A stretch of 15,506 nt of DNA from DAOVRL01 sp964459805 (GCA_964459805.1 CAYWOD010000071.1:1-15506), one strand, 5' to 3'; shown: positions 7,427 through 14,698, counted from the stretch's first letter. Program-made: numbers and translations. The notes: a model not told the origin generated them from the letters alone.

Positions 7427-8281
7427 ATGAAAACGAAAGGTTTTACGTTGGTCGAGCTGCTTGTGGTGATCGCGATTATCGCGCTGTTGATGGCAATCCT
7501 TATGCCAGCGCTGCAGTTGGCAAAACGAAAAGCCTCTGCGATAGCCTGCATGGGCAATACGAAGAATCTCGCCACGGGTTGGTACATGTACATGAGCGAT
7601 AACGATGGCCGTATCATGAGTGCCGAGGATAACGGTGTGGACGACAACGGGACATACGTCGGCTGGATTGGCGTGCCTCGCGACTTAAGCGGCAGTACGC
7701 TTAACGTTACCCAAACGAGCCCTGCTGTCACGGATGAGGATGAGATCCGGGGCATCGAGAGGGGGGTCCTGTACGAATACGTCAAATCACCGGATGCCTA
7801 TCATTGCCCCGCCGATAATATGCGCAAAAGCCTCTATGATAGGACAGGGGTCTTCGTCTCTTACGGAGTACCGATGTGTCTTTATGGTGCGCCGAGGTCC
7901 AGTCACGCGCGATACAATACCCAGATCAAGAAATTCGATGAGATTACTTCGCCGGCGACCCGTTATGTGTTTGTCGAAAGCGCCGAGCAGCGAAACTGGA
8001 ATATGAGCCATCATTTCGTAATGGGCGCACCCGAATATACAGGAGATCCTAAGTGGGGCTGGTGGGGGCCGATGGCGATCAATCATGGTGACAGCAGTGT
8101 TTTGGGATTCTGTGACGGCCATTCGGAGACACGCAAATGGCGGGATCGTTTCACGATAGACCGTGTGGACAAGCTCTTGCGAGAAGGGGTGACCATGTAT
8201 GGTGTTGAATATCCCCCCGCCGGGCAGACATCGGACATCGATTACATGGCCTCGGGCTGGCCATATCGACACAACAGATAA
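7427..8281 (+). CDS. Type II/IV pseudopilin with H-X9-DG C-terminus
   Basis: A 284-residue prepilin. The N-terminus MKTKGFTLVELLVVIAI has the prepilin peptidase site (cut after Gly5, before FTLVE) with the conserved Glu at mature position 5. A hydrophobic helix of about 20 residues follows. The globular part ends with NHGDSSVLGFCDGH, in which His and Asp-Gly are exactly nine residues apart: the H-X9-DG signature of the large planctomycete pseudopilin family. Such proteins are cleaved, methylated and probably assembled into pseudopili or inserted in the membrane; individual functions are mostly unknown. The ATG at 7427 is preferred because it puts the leader at the usual 5 residues; the frame is open upstream to 7391. 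No secretion ATPase, peptidase or other pilin gene is nearby. It has its own promoter, so co-expression with the preceding gene is not required. Confidence 0.9.
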   Translation: MKTKGFTLVELLVVIAIIALLMAILMPALQLAKRKASAIACMGNTKNLATGWYMYMSDNDGRIMSAEDNGVDDNGTYVGWIGVPRDLSGSTLNVTQTSPAVTDEDEIRGIERGVLYEYVKSPDAYHCPADNMRKSLYDRTGVFVSYGVPMCLYGAPRSSHARYNTQIKKFDEITSPATRYVFVESAEQRNWNMSHHFVMGAPEYTGDPKWGWWGPMAINHGDSSVLGFCDGHSETRKWRDRFTIDRVDKLLREGVTMYGVEYPPAGQTSDIDYMASGWPYRHNR

Positions 8282-8312
8282 AGATTCTTCAAATAGGATG
8301 AAGGTCGCAAGA

Positions 8313-8335
8313 GCGTTGTGCGTGGTGCGCAGCGC
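8313..8335 (+). terminator. GC-rich hairpin after the pseudopilin gene
   Basis: GCGTTGTGC (8313-8321) pairs over 9 bp with GCGCAGCGC (8327-8335) as RNA, including two G-U pairs, with loop GTGGT. It begins 32 bp after the stop codon. There is no T run, so it is at best an imperfect terminator or a 3' end protecting structure. Confidence 0.4.
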
Positions 8336-8387
8336 CAAGCCGTAAACTCTCAGTGAACCCGTACGTTGCGAGCCGCACGACAGATGC

Positions 8388-8405
8388 TCACTGATAAAAC
8401 AGTGA
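8388..8405. repeat. Small perfect hairpin TCACTG/CAGTGA
   Basis: TCACTG (8388-8393) and CAGTGA (8400-8405) flank an ATAAAA loop. CAGTGA also occurs at 8351-8356. Function unknown; it could be an operator-like half-site pair or part of the pseudopilin 3' region. Confidence 0.3.
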
Positions 8406-8450
8406 ATCTTCCTGTGCCTTGCGAATCTACCGGCCGGCATGGTGACAACG

Positions 8451-8476
8451 ATTGCTTCGCTTCGCCGGCAATGACG
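8451..8476. repeat. REP-like repeat (ATTGCTTCGCTTCG...GCAATGACG)
   Basis: The reverse complement reads CGTCATTGCCGGCGAAGCGA followed by AGCAAT. It matches the general form of the dispersed GTCATTGCGAGG...GAAGCAAT intergenic repeat found in many bacterial genomes. ATTGC (8451-8455) and GCAAT (8468-8472) can form a short stem. A half copy is at 1611-1626. It marks a non-coding spacer. Confidence 0.5.
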
Positions 8477-8528
8477 ACAGCGGGTCTGCTGCACTTTGTG
8501 AACGAGTATTGACAAACGCCCCAATCAC

Positions 8529-8560
8529 TTGCCAGAAGACCCGGCCACACCCCAATTGGG
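8529..8560 (+). repeat. 32-bp motif, copy 2, upstream of the lyase-like gene
   Basis: Second copy of the motif at 309-340, with the core CCGGCCACACCCCAA and the leading TTGCCAGAA conserved. It is on the same strand as the following gene and ends 91 bp before its ATG. The -10-like TGGTATCAT lies about 40 bp downstream of it. Confidence 0.6.
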
Positions 8561-8597
8561 CAACCGCCAAAAAGGTCCTGGACTGAGCGGGCATCTA

Positions 8598-8606
8598 TGG
8601 TATCAT
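8598..8606 (+). promoter_or_regulatory. Extended -10 promoter candidate for the gene at 8652
   Basis: TGGTATCAT fits TGn plus TATCAT (one mismatch from TATAAT). The -35 region is weak. Transcription would start near 8613, leaving a leader of about 40 bases with the ribosome-binding site GGAGG at 8638-8642, 9 bases before the ATG. Confidence 0.4.
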
Positions 8607-8651
8607 ACGTTTCTGCTTAACCCGACTTTGTCGTTGTGGAGGATTTGAAAC

Positions 8652-10121
8652 ATGTCCGACAAAAATGCGTCTCTGAACCGTTCATTAACCTGCCTCGCAG
8701 TGGCCGTCGTCGTCTTCCTGACGTTTCTCGCGGCGCCAGGGCCGACCTGCCAAGCCCAAAATGCCGCAGGAGGTGAGATTCCGCTGCTGACGTCAAAGCC
8801 CGCGCCGGGACCGGAAAAGGGCGGCCTTGCCCTGCTCTATCCGGGTGATGACGGCATTGAGCGTGATGCGCGTGTGCTTTTCGTCGAAGACTTCGAGACC
8901 GGCACCCCTGAGCAAATCGGGGTTCGCTGGGGCCAGATATATCGAAAGGAGAATATCAGGCTAACCGACGACATCCACCCCAACTCGCCCGGCAACAGAT
9001 CGATCCACTACAAGGACAACGCTTACCTGTACACGCACACGAAAGGCATCGATACACTGTACGCCCGCTTTTACGTCAAGTTTCACGAGAAGACCGGCTA
9101 CATTCATCACTTCGTGCATCTTGTCGCCGACCGCACGCCCACACCCTGGCCCAAGGGCGGCGCAGGCGAGACCCCGCCCGGCGACGCGAAATTCTCCACC
9201 GGTATCGAGCCTACCGGCCGCTGGGGCAAATTCCCGCCGCCGGGCGTCTGGAACTTCTACACGTACTGGCACGAGATGAAGAGCAAGTGGGGCTCAGTCT
9301 TCAATGGAAAGCAGGAGCCTATTGTGCCGGGCCGCTGGTATTGCGTCGAAGCGATGCTCAAAGCCAATTCAAATCCCGAAAAGGCCGACGGCGAGCAGGC
9401 CTTCTGGGTGGACGGCGAACTCTATGGCAGATTCACGGGCTTCCGCTGGCGCACAACCGACAAGCTCAAGATCAACAGCTTCTGGTTGCTCTACTACAAC
9501 ACCGACCAGCCCGCCCGCCACAACAAAGACCCGCACCCCGAAAGCCGGGTAATGGAAGTCTGGTTCGACGACATAGTCATCGCCACCGAATATATCGGCC
9601 CCGTCCACGGCAAGCCAAAAGCCGGCAAGAAAAAGGCCGTCCCCTCAAAGAGCGCCCTTCTAACGCCCGGCCTGCTCATCGCCGAGCCCGGCAAAGTCGC
9701 CTTTTCGCAAAAATTCGAGAATGGCCCCGGCGGCTTCAAGGGCGGCACGATCACCGATGGCGGAACCGACGGCTCCAAGGCTTACTCATTCGGCCCAAAG
9801 GGCTGCTCGATATGGGACACGTACTCGGTTGGCGTCAAAGACTCGACGACCGTGCGCTTCAAACTAAAGGCGCTCAATGACATCGGTGACGCGCAGGTCC
9901 TGATCTGGTCGAAAAAACTAAAAGACAACTGCCGCTACAAGATCGGCTCGCTCAAAAAGGGACAGATCAGGCACGTCGAGTTTCGCGCCATAGAGGCGCG
10001 CCTCGGCTGGGGCATGAAAGGCCCGAGCCTCGAGGCCGATGTACTCGACAACTTCAAACTCATATTCGAGGGCGCCGAAGACGACCGCCTGCTCCTCGAC
10101 GACTTCCAAATCCTCCAATAG
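8652..10121 (+). CDS. Secreted two-domain protein, polysaccharide-lyase/lectin-like
   Basis: A 489-residue exported protein. The signal peptide spans 1-35, with a hydrophobic run at 15-28 and likely cleavage after CQA. The first domain (about 75-315) has strand-rich blocks typical of concanavalin-like jelly-rolls such as alginate/glucuronan lyases of families PL14 and PL20: DTLYARFYVKF, GRWYCVEAMLKAN, DGEQAFWVDGELYG and VWFDDIVIATEYIGP. A basic, Lys/Pro-rich linker (about 320-335) leads to a second jelly-roll-like domain (about 345-489) ending LLLDDFQIL, reminiscent of carbohydrate-binding modules. Likely role: binding or cleaving a polysaccharide outside the cell. I cannot assign catalytic residues, so it could be a non-catalytic lectin. 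The start is fixed by GGAGG 9 bases upstream. A parallel beta-helix remnant follows just after its stop. Confidence 0.75.
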   Translation: MSDKNASLNRSLTCLAVAVVVFLTFLAAPGPTCQAQNAAGGEIPLLTSKPAPGPEKGGLALLYPGDDGIERDARVLFVEDFETGTPEQIGVRWGQIYRKENIRLTDDIHPNSPGNRSIHYKDNAYLYTHTKGIDTLYARFYVKFHEKTGYIHHFVHLVADRTPTPWPKGGAGETPPGDAKFSTGIEPTGRWGKFPPPGVWNFYTYWHEMKSKWGSVFNGKQEPIVPGRWYCVEAMLKANSNPEKADGEQAFWVDGELYGRFTGFRWRTTDKLKINSFWLLYYNTDQPARHNKDPHPESRVMEVWFDDIVIATEYIGPVHGKPKAGKKKAVPSKSALLTPGLLIAEPGKVAFSQKFENGPGGFKGGTITDGGTDGSKAYSFGPKGCSIWDTYSVGVKDSTTVRFKLKALNDIGDAQVLIWSKKLKDNCRYKIGSLKKGQIRHVEFRAIEARLGWGMKGPSLEADVLDNFKLIFEGAEDDRLLLDDFQILQ

Positions 10122-10666
10122 ACAGGAAAGAATCAATGCTACAAATAGCCTTCGGGATAAGAAATGGCAGACTTCCGCCAAGGGCACACCGGCCCAGCCG
10201 ATCGTTATCCGAGCCGCTGAGGGAGAAACGCCGCTGCTCACCCGCCCGGCTGATAACATCAACAGGCATAACAATATTGAGTTTGTCGATTGTTCACACC
10301 TGACCATTCGGGGTCTGCGTTTCCAGGGCGGCAACTCCGGTGTGCGCTTTATTCGGGGACACCATGTCACATTTGAAAAATGTGAGATATTCGAGACCGG
10401 CAAAAACGACTATTGGCCCAGAGCTGGGTCGAGGCTGATCAACCACGCTCATTCGGCCTTCGCTGCGAAGCTGGATTTCAACTGTATCAGCAGGAAGGCT
10501 CCCTTCGATGTTGGCGCGTCTGAATCCGATGGACGCACCGGAAATCCGGGCTGGAAGATACAGACCGGATTCAAGAGCTGCCTCAGACGTACGGACTTGA
10601 GGAAGGTTGCCGATTTTGACGATGATCCTGTCCGGCAGGTCTCCGGCGCCCGATAAGAAAGAACGC
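10122..10666. other. Degenerate spacer between convergent genes
   Basis: This 545-bp stretch lies between the stops of the lyase-like gene and the SUMF1-like gene. The left half is a recognisable fragment of a beta-helix protein gene (see pseudogene). The right half, about 10411-10660, is open on both strands but matches no family I know. A small GATAAG/CTTATC hairpin (10652-10671) overlaps the SUMF1-like stop codon and could be a weak terminator. Confidence 0.55.
10132..10410 (+). pseudogene. Fragment of a right-handed parallel beta-helix protein
   Basis: In one frame this encodes blocks characteristic of secreted beta-helix polysaccharide-active proteins (chondroitinase B/PL6-like and relatives): GTPAQPIVIRAAEGETP, then HNNIEFVDCSHLTIRGLRF, and VRFIRGHHVTFEKCEIFETG, i.e. 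two or three helix rungs. The upstream part of such a gene (signal peptide, first rungs) is missing and the frame runs without its own start into the 3' end of the previous gene. The nearest ATG (10136), preceded by GGAAAG, is out of frame. After about 10410 the rung pattern stops abruptly. I read it as a gene remnant left by deletion or recombination. It lies just after another probable polysaccharide-acting gene, suggesting the locus once held more of this machinery. Confidence 0.55.
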
Positions 10667-11668
10667 TTATCTGTGCCACTTTTGGGTTGCCGGTCGGGCC
10701 ACCCGGAAACCTATAATGTCCATTTCAGGCAGCCACCACTTGCTCTTGGGTATCTGCGGATCCCCCATGCGCCACCACTCTTCTTCAAAGGCCCGGGCCG
10801 CACAGCGCAGCTCCTCGACAGGGCTATCGTAGTCGCCCCCGCGAGCTACGTGCACGCCCGCCGGGGACCCTGGGGACTTGCCGCTTTTAGGTCCCGCAGG
10901 GTTTACCGCCGGATTGTGCTTTGCAGCCTCCTCATAGGCGGTCGGGCTGTAGTAATCATGCACCCATTCTCGAACATTGCCCAACATATCGTAAAGACCC
11001 CACGCGCTGGGCTTTCGCTTGGCCACTTCGGCACTCCTGCCGTCCGAACATGCTCCATACCAGGCATAATCCTTGAGCAGCTTTGCGTCGCTGCCAACAC
11101 CGTAGAGGCTCGCAGTGCCTGCACGGCAGGCGTACTCCCACTCCGCCTCCGTCGGAAGACGATATTTCTTGCCGGTCTTTTCGGAAAGCCATTTGCAGAA
11201 GTTCACTGCGTTGTGCCAGGTTATCGCAATCGCAGGATTCTTCTTGCCATATCCCATCGACAGGTCTCCATAAACGGGCGTAGGGCACGTGACGGCATCG
11301 ACGTCATCCTTGCTTGTCTGTCCGGCTGCGGCTTGCTTGCTCCTAATAGTCATCATTTCTTCGTAGTAGGCCATAAATAGCCCAAGTGTGGTCTCCGTCG
11401 TACAGAGGTAAAATGGATCGAGGCGTACCTTATGCTGCGGTCCTTCGTTGTCCCCACGGCCGGCCTCATCGCCGGGGCTGCCCATAAGGAAGCTGCCGCC
11501 GGGAATGAGCACCATTTCAAAACTGAACTTTTCACCGCCTTGTGTCGCAACGGTCTCGGTATATCTCTTCGGGACTCTATCTTGTGAGGCCGAGATACCG
11601 GCAGTCGTCATTACGCCAAGACAGATCGCCACCACAGCAACGTACATCAATGAGCGAGTCATACTCAT
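10667..11668 (-). CDS. Secreted SUMF1/FGE-fold protein lacking the catalytic cysteine pair
   Basis: A 333-residue protein with an N-terminal export signal (about 1-28, likely cleavage near SAS). A formylglycine-generating-enzyme-type (SUMF1) domain covers about 45-328. Visible family blocks are MVLIPGGSFLMGSP (52-65), ITWHNAVNFCKWLS (149-162), YRLPTEAEWEYACRAGT (169-185), GLYDMLGNVREWVHDYY (224-240), ARGGDY (275-280), RCAAR (288-292) and GFRVAR (320-325). True formylglycine-generating enzymes carry a Cys-x4-Cys pair just after GGSY; here that stretch is DSPVEEL, so copper-dependent sulfatase activation is unlikely. The role is more likely binding or another reaction of this large fold family. 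The start at 11668 is supported by GAGGA about 8 bases upstream; a second ATG two codons in is possible. It lies 133 bp after the oxidoreductase gene on the same strand. Confidence 0.88.
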   Translation of the reverse strand: MSMTRSLMYVAVVAICLGVMTTAGISASQDRVPKRYTETVATQGGEKFSFEMVLIPGGSFLMGSPGDEAGRGDNEGPQHKVRLDPFYLCTTETTLGLFMAYYEEMMTIRSKQAAAGQTSKDDVDAVTCPTPVYGDLSMGYGKKNPAIAITWHNAVNFCKWLSEKTGKKYRLPTEAEWEYACRAGTASLYGVGSDAKLLKDYAWYGACSDGRSAEVAKRKPSAWGLYDMLGNVREWVHDYYSPTAYEEAAKHNPAVNPAGPKSGKSPGSPAGVHVARGGDYDSPVEELRCAARAFEEEWWRMGDPQIPKSKWWLPEMDIIGFRVARPATQKWHR

Positions 11669-11713
11669 CTTCTATATCCTCAAAACCGGTCTGAAAAAAA
11701 GCAAACGACCATT

Positions 11714-11746
11714 GGGGCAGAGATATTCTTTGCATATCTCTGTCCC
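11714..11746 (-). terminator. Strong 13-bp hairpin between oxidoreductase and SUMF1-like genes
   Basis: CAGAGATAT (11718-11726) and ATATCTCTG (11734-11742) are perfect complements around a 7-base loop. GGG/CCC outside extends the stem to about 13 bp with one mismatch or wobble. On the minus strand it lies 56 bp after the oxidoreductase stop and 45 bp before the SUMF1-like start, with a run of seven T residues about 13 bases further on. It may end most oxidoreductase transcripts, act as an attenuator, or separate expression of the two genes. Confidence 0.5.
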
Positions 11747-11801
11747 TCGTAAGGTCCATTTTGTCTTCAGTTTGTGCAGGCTGCCGCGAGCATCCTTCTG
11801 T

Positions 11802-13121
11802 CTAAATCATTTTTGTAAAACCTGGTTTGGGCACGGGATAGCTGCCATCGGCACCGGCCTTGACCGGCGGCTCCATATCGTCACGACAATCCTCGGGCTT
11901 AGGCGGGTAATAGAAATCGGACTGATTCACCTGCTCCCAGGTAACCTCCTTGCCGGTGTAGCAGGAAATCTGTCCCATCACGGTGATCATCGTGCTGCGG
12001 GCCATATAGTCGCCGTTATTGACCGGCTTGCCGGAGCGAATCGCTGCAAAGAGCACATCGTGCTCTCTCTGATAAGGATTGCTTCTGCCCTGCCATCGCC
12101 ACGTTGTCTCGCCCCAGATTCGACACCGCGTAACATCCGCTTTGCCTTTGCTGCCAAGGACAACACTCGAAGAATCGTTATGGCATCCGTTCGTTGTCCG
12201 GCAGAAGGCATAGATACGCACACCGTTTTCGCATTCATAGACTACCGAATGGTGATCGAACACATCGCCGTAGATCGGTTGGGTCATCGAGGAGCGTCCG
12301 CCTAAGCCGTGACATTTGACGGGCACTTTGTTTCCCATCACCCAACTGGAACGGTCCAGATTGTGCACCAGCGACTGCGGCACGTCATCTCCCGAGAGCC
12401 AGCGGAAATGGTACTGCGTGCTGCACTGCCACTGGAGCTCCGAGAGTCCCTCTTTCCGCGCAATCACACCGTACGGGCCGCGCAGGAAATTCTCTTCGAT
12501 AGCAACCACTTCGCCGATGGCCCCGTCGTGAATCCGCTGGACCGTCTCGGCGTAGCCCGCGTGATAGCGGCTGTGCAGACCGGAGACAATGCACAAGCCC
12601 TTGCGCTTTGCGAGGTCGGCGGCCTCCTGCATGAGCTTGACGCCGGCCGGGTCGGTGCCGTGAGGCTTCTCCACGAAGACGTGCTTTCCCGCCTTGATTG
12701 CGGTCATGGAGTGGAGCGGGTGGAACTTGGCTGCGTTGGCAATCACCACAACGTCCGACGACTCGATCACGTGCTTGTACCCGTCGAAGCCGGCAAAACA
12801 GTGATCGTCGTCCACGGTGACCTGATCCGGGTTCTGTCCTTTTAGGGCATTGCGCTTGGCTTTGACGCGGTCCATGAAGATGTCACACATTGCAACCAAC
12901 CGCGCGCCGGCGTCCGCCGCCAGCGCCTGGGCGGCAGCACCGGTATTGCGCCCGCCGCAGCCGATCATTCCCACGCGAATCACATCACTGCCGGCCGCAT
13001 ACGCGCTATTACCAATGCTCAGTGACCCGGAAACAGCAGCCGTAGCCGCCACAGTCGAAGCCTTCAAAAACTCGCGCCGTGTCGTCCCGCGACCTTTACC
13101 TGATTTTCTTGAATTTGCCAT
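11802..13121 (-). CDS. Tat-exported Gfo/Idh/MocA family oxidoreductase (copy 1)
   Basis: A 439-residue NAD(P)-dependent oxidoreductase-like protein. It opens with a twin-arginine signal (TTRREFLKAS, Arg15-Arg16; cleavage after SAYA, residue 42). The Rossmann fold follows with VGMIGCGGRNTG (50-61), then the EKP motif in HVFVEKPHGTDP (Glu151-Lys152-Pro153). The second domain has LVHNLDRSSWVMG with a candidate catalytic His253. Family members oxidise or reduce sugars and inositols. Export of a folded, cofactor-loaded enzyme via Tat fits planctomycete relatives; the substrate cannot be told. The start at 13121 is chosen because GGAGGT lies just upstream (a short spacing of 4 bases) and puts the RR motif near the N-terminus; the frame is open 27 codons further. 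The C-terminus DGSYPVPKPG is shared with the next oxidoreductase. Confidence 0.92.
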   Translation of the reverse strand: MANSRKSGKGRGTTRREFLKASTVAATAAVSGSLSIGNSAYAAGSDVIRVGMIGCGGRNTGAAAQALAADAGARLVAMCDIFMDRVKAKRNALKGQNPDQVTVDDDHCFAGFDGYKHVIESSDVVVIANAAKFHPLHSMTAIKAGKHVFVEKPHGTDPAGVKLMQEAADLAKRKGLCIVSGLHSRYHAGYAETVQRIHDGAIGEVVAIEENFLRGPYGVIARKEGLSELQWQCSTQYHFRWLSGDDVPQSLVHNLDRSSWVMGNKVPVKCHGLGGRSSMTQPIYGDVFDHHSVVYECENGVRIYAFCRTTNGCHNDSSSVVLGSKGKADVTRCRIWGETTWRWQGRSNPYQREHDVLFAAIRSGKPVNNGDYMARSTMITVMGQISCYTGKEVTWEQVNQSDFYYPPKPEDCRDDMEPPVKAGADGSYPVPKPGFTKMI

Positions 13122-13239
13122 GATACCTCCTTTATTAGGCGCTTCTGTGCTAAGCTCTATTTCAACTATTTGTAAACCTCTTTTTGAGACCTCGTTCAAC
13201 ACACTCTTCTTGCCCGCTCAACCGCCCTTCGAATCAGAC

Positions 13240-13278
13240 GGCAGGATGAGCTTTAGCCCATGCGGACATCCGCCTGCC
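13240..13278. repeat. Imperfect inverted repeat between the two oxidoreductase genes
   Basis: GGCAGG (13240-13245) pairs with CCTGCC (13273-13278), and an inner GCGG/CCGC hairpin is possible at 13262-13273. It sits in the 212-bp spacer, just downstream of copy 2 on the minus strand. It could be a terminator stem for copy 2 but has no T run on that strand. Confidence 0.3.
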
Positions 13279-13333
13279 CGACTCGGCGTCACACCAACGC
13301 GAGTTTGTCAGAGGTACGGCACGAGACCAAACG

Positions 13334-14698
13334 TCAATATTCCCTGTCCTTCAGGATACCCGGCTGTGGGACGGGATACGTGCCGTCGGCTTTGGCCGGC
13401 ACCGGCGCAGGACCATCGGGCGTCAGCTTATCGGCATTCGGAGCAAACTCGTGCTTGCAGTTGAGCATCTGGTCGTAAGTAATGAGTTGGCCGGTGTGGG
13501 CGGCCATTCGGCCCATTGAGCTGACCATGCTCGCTATCGCGCCGCGCTCAACCTCGTTGTAGGGCTTGTCCTGCCGAATAGCGTCGATCAAGTCATCCCA
13601 CTCGAGCTGGTAAGGATTCTTCTCGGGCTGCGGGTATCTCCATATCAGGTCCTCTGCGTCCATCTTGTGCCCTTTATACGTGCGGACTTTGCCGGGCGCA
13701 TGGCCCGAGCTGGAGACAACACCCGAGCCTTTTGTCCCGTGAACATAGCTCGAGAATCCACCTTTGCAGCCCGAAATATTCCGGCCCTGGTAGAAAAGTT
13801 TGGTCCCATCCGGATACGTGTATTCGACATCGTACAAATCAAGGTTTTGATCCACCGCATCGCCGCGATAGTGACGTCCGCCCAGCGCGTGCGCATCGAT
13901 AGGCCAGGCCCCTTTCATCCACGAGAGCTCGTCAATCTGGTGGATGTAGTAATCGCTATACATGCCGCCGCTCGCCCACAGAAAGCTGTGGAAACGCTGG
14001 ACCTGGTAGAAAACCTCGCTGATATTGTCGGGCTTGCGACCGCAGGTAGCCGCGCGGCCGCCCATGCGGTAGCCCCTCATCATAACGATGTCGCCGATTT
14101 CGCCGCTGTCGAGCCGCTCTTTGAGTTCCTGCCGACCTCGACAGTGCCGGACCATCAACCCGACTCCGCACTTGAGATTCTTCTTCGTCGCCTCTTTGGC
14201 CAACTCCAGCATTCTCCTTGTGGTCGGGCCGTCAACCGTGACCGGCTTTTCCATAAAGACGTTTAGGCCCTTCTTGATAGCGTACTTGAAATGCACCCAG
14301 CGAAACGCAGGAGGCGTCCCAAAAATAGCGACATCGCCTTTGTCAAGACAGTCCATCGCCTTTTTGTAAGCTTCAAAGCCGACGAACCTGTGGGACTCGG
14401 GCACATCCACCTGTTCAGCGGGCCTCTTCGCAAGATTCTTGTAGCTGTTGGCAAGACGATGCTCGAATACGTCGGCCATAGAGACGAGCTTGACCGGGCC
14501 GTTCTTGACCGACAGTGCTTGCGCCGCTGCGCCGGTGCCCCTGCCACCGCAGCCAACCAAGGCCACCTTGATGGTGTTGCTCGGGGCTGCGTAGGCGCGC
14601 TGCACAATCCCCGCAGCCAGAGCCGAGGTCGCGGCGATCCGACCGGTGTTCTTCAAGAATTCGCGACGTGATGTGCTTTTTCTCGTGCTTTCACTCAT
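13334..14698 (-). CDS. Tat-exported Gfo/Idh/MocA family oxidoreductase (copy 2)
   Basis: A 454-residue paralogue of copy 1, first gene of the minus-strand cluster. Twin-arginine signal SRREFLKNTG (Arg11-Arg12), cleavage likely after RAYA (residue 37). The NAD(P)-binding loop is VALVGCGGRGTG (45-56), the EKP motif is VFMEKPVTVD (Glu150-Lys151-Pro152), and the second domain contains YYIHQIDELSWM with His253/Asp256 in the catalytic region. The product probably acts in the periplasm on a sugar or sugar-acid derivative; substrate unknown. The ATG at 14698 is preceded by AGGAGA about 10 bases upstream; upstream codons in frame add only 12 residues lacking signal character. The end DGTYPVPQPG parallels copy 1, but the bodies are clearly diverged, so the pair probably act on different substrates or steps. 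It is transcribed away from the acyl-CoA ligase gene. Confidence 0.93.
   Translation of the reverse strand: MSESTRKSTSRREFLKNTGRIAATSALAAGIVQRAYAAPSNTIKVALVGCGGRGTGAAAQALSVKNGPVKLVSMADVFEHRLANSYKNLAKRPAEQVDVPESHRFVGFEAYKKAMDCLDKGDVAIFGTPPAFRWVHFKYAIKKGLNVFMEKPVTVDGPTTRRMLELAKEATKKNLKCGVGLMVRHCRGRQELKERLDSGEIGDIVMMRGYRMGGRAATCGRKPDNISEVFYQVQRFHSFLWASGGMYSDYYIHQIDELSWMKGAWPIDAHALGGRHYRGDAVDQNLDLYDVEYTYPDGTKLFYQGRNISGCKGGFSSYVHGTKGSGVVSSSGHAPGKVRTYKGHKMDAEDLIWRYPQPEKNPYQLEWDDLIDAIRQDKPYNEVERGAIASMVSSMGRMAAHTGQLITYDQMLNCKHEFAPNADKLTPDGPAPVPAKADGTYPVPQPGILKDREY

Larger units (their letters stand above)
8282..8651. other. Non-coding spacer between pseudopilin and lyase-like gene
   Basis: No protein gene is apparent. 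The spacer contains a wobble-rich hairpin (8313-8335), a perfect small hairpin (8388-8405), a REP-like repeat (8451-8476), an isolated TTGACA (8509-8514) without a matching -10, the second copy of the 32-bp motif (8529-8560) and a candidate extended -10 promoter (8598-8606) for the next gene. Confidence 0.6.

Noticed and set aside
8509..8537. Promoter with TTGACA at 8509-8514
   Set aside because: No -10-like hexamer is found at 16-18 bp spacing; the sequence there is the GC-rich 32-bp motif.
9287..9880. A 197-codon plus-strand frame inside the lyase-like gene
   Set aside because: It is very Arg-rich in a shifted frame of a gene with a signal peptide and clear strand motifs; a shadow.
10607..11380. 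A 257-codon plus-strand frame opposite the SUMF1-like gene
   Set aside because: The minus strand shows full SUMF1 motifs; the plus frame has no recognisable features.
11448..12305. A 285-codon plus-strand frame across the oxidoreductase/SUMF1 spacer
   Set aside because: It overlaps two well-supported minus-strand genes and a strong hairpin, and looks like antisense of the Gfo/Idh/MocA C-terminus.
13122..13202. N-terminal extension of oxidoreductase copy 1 to 13202
   Set aside because: It would bury the Tat signal 27 residues further in and ignores the GGAGGT just before the ATG at 13121.
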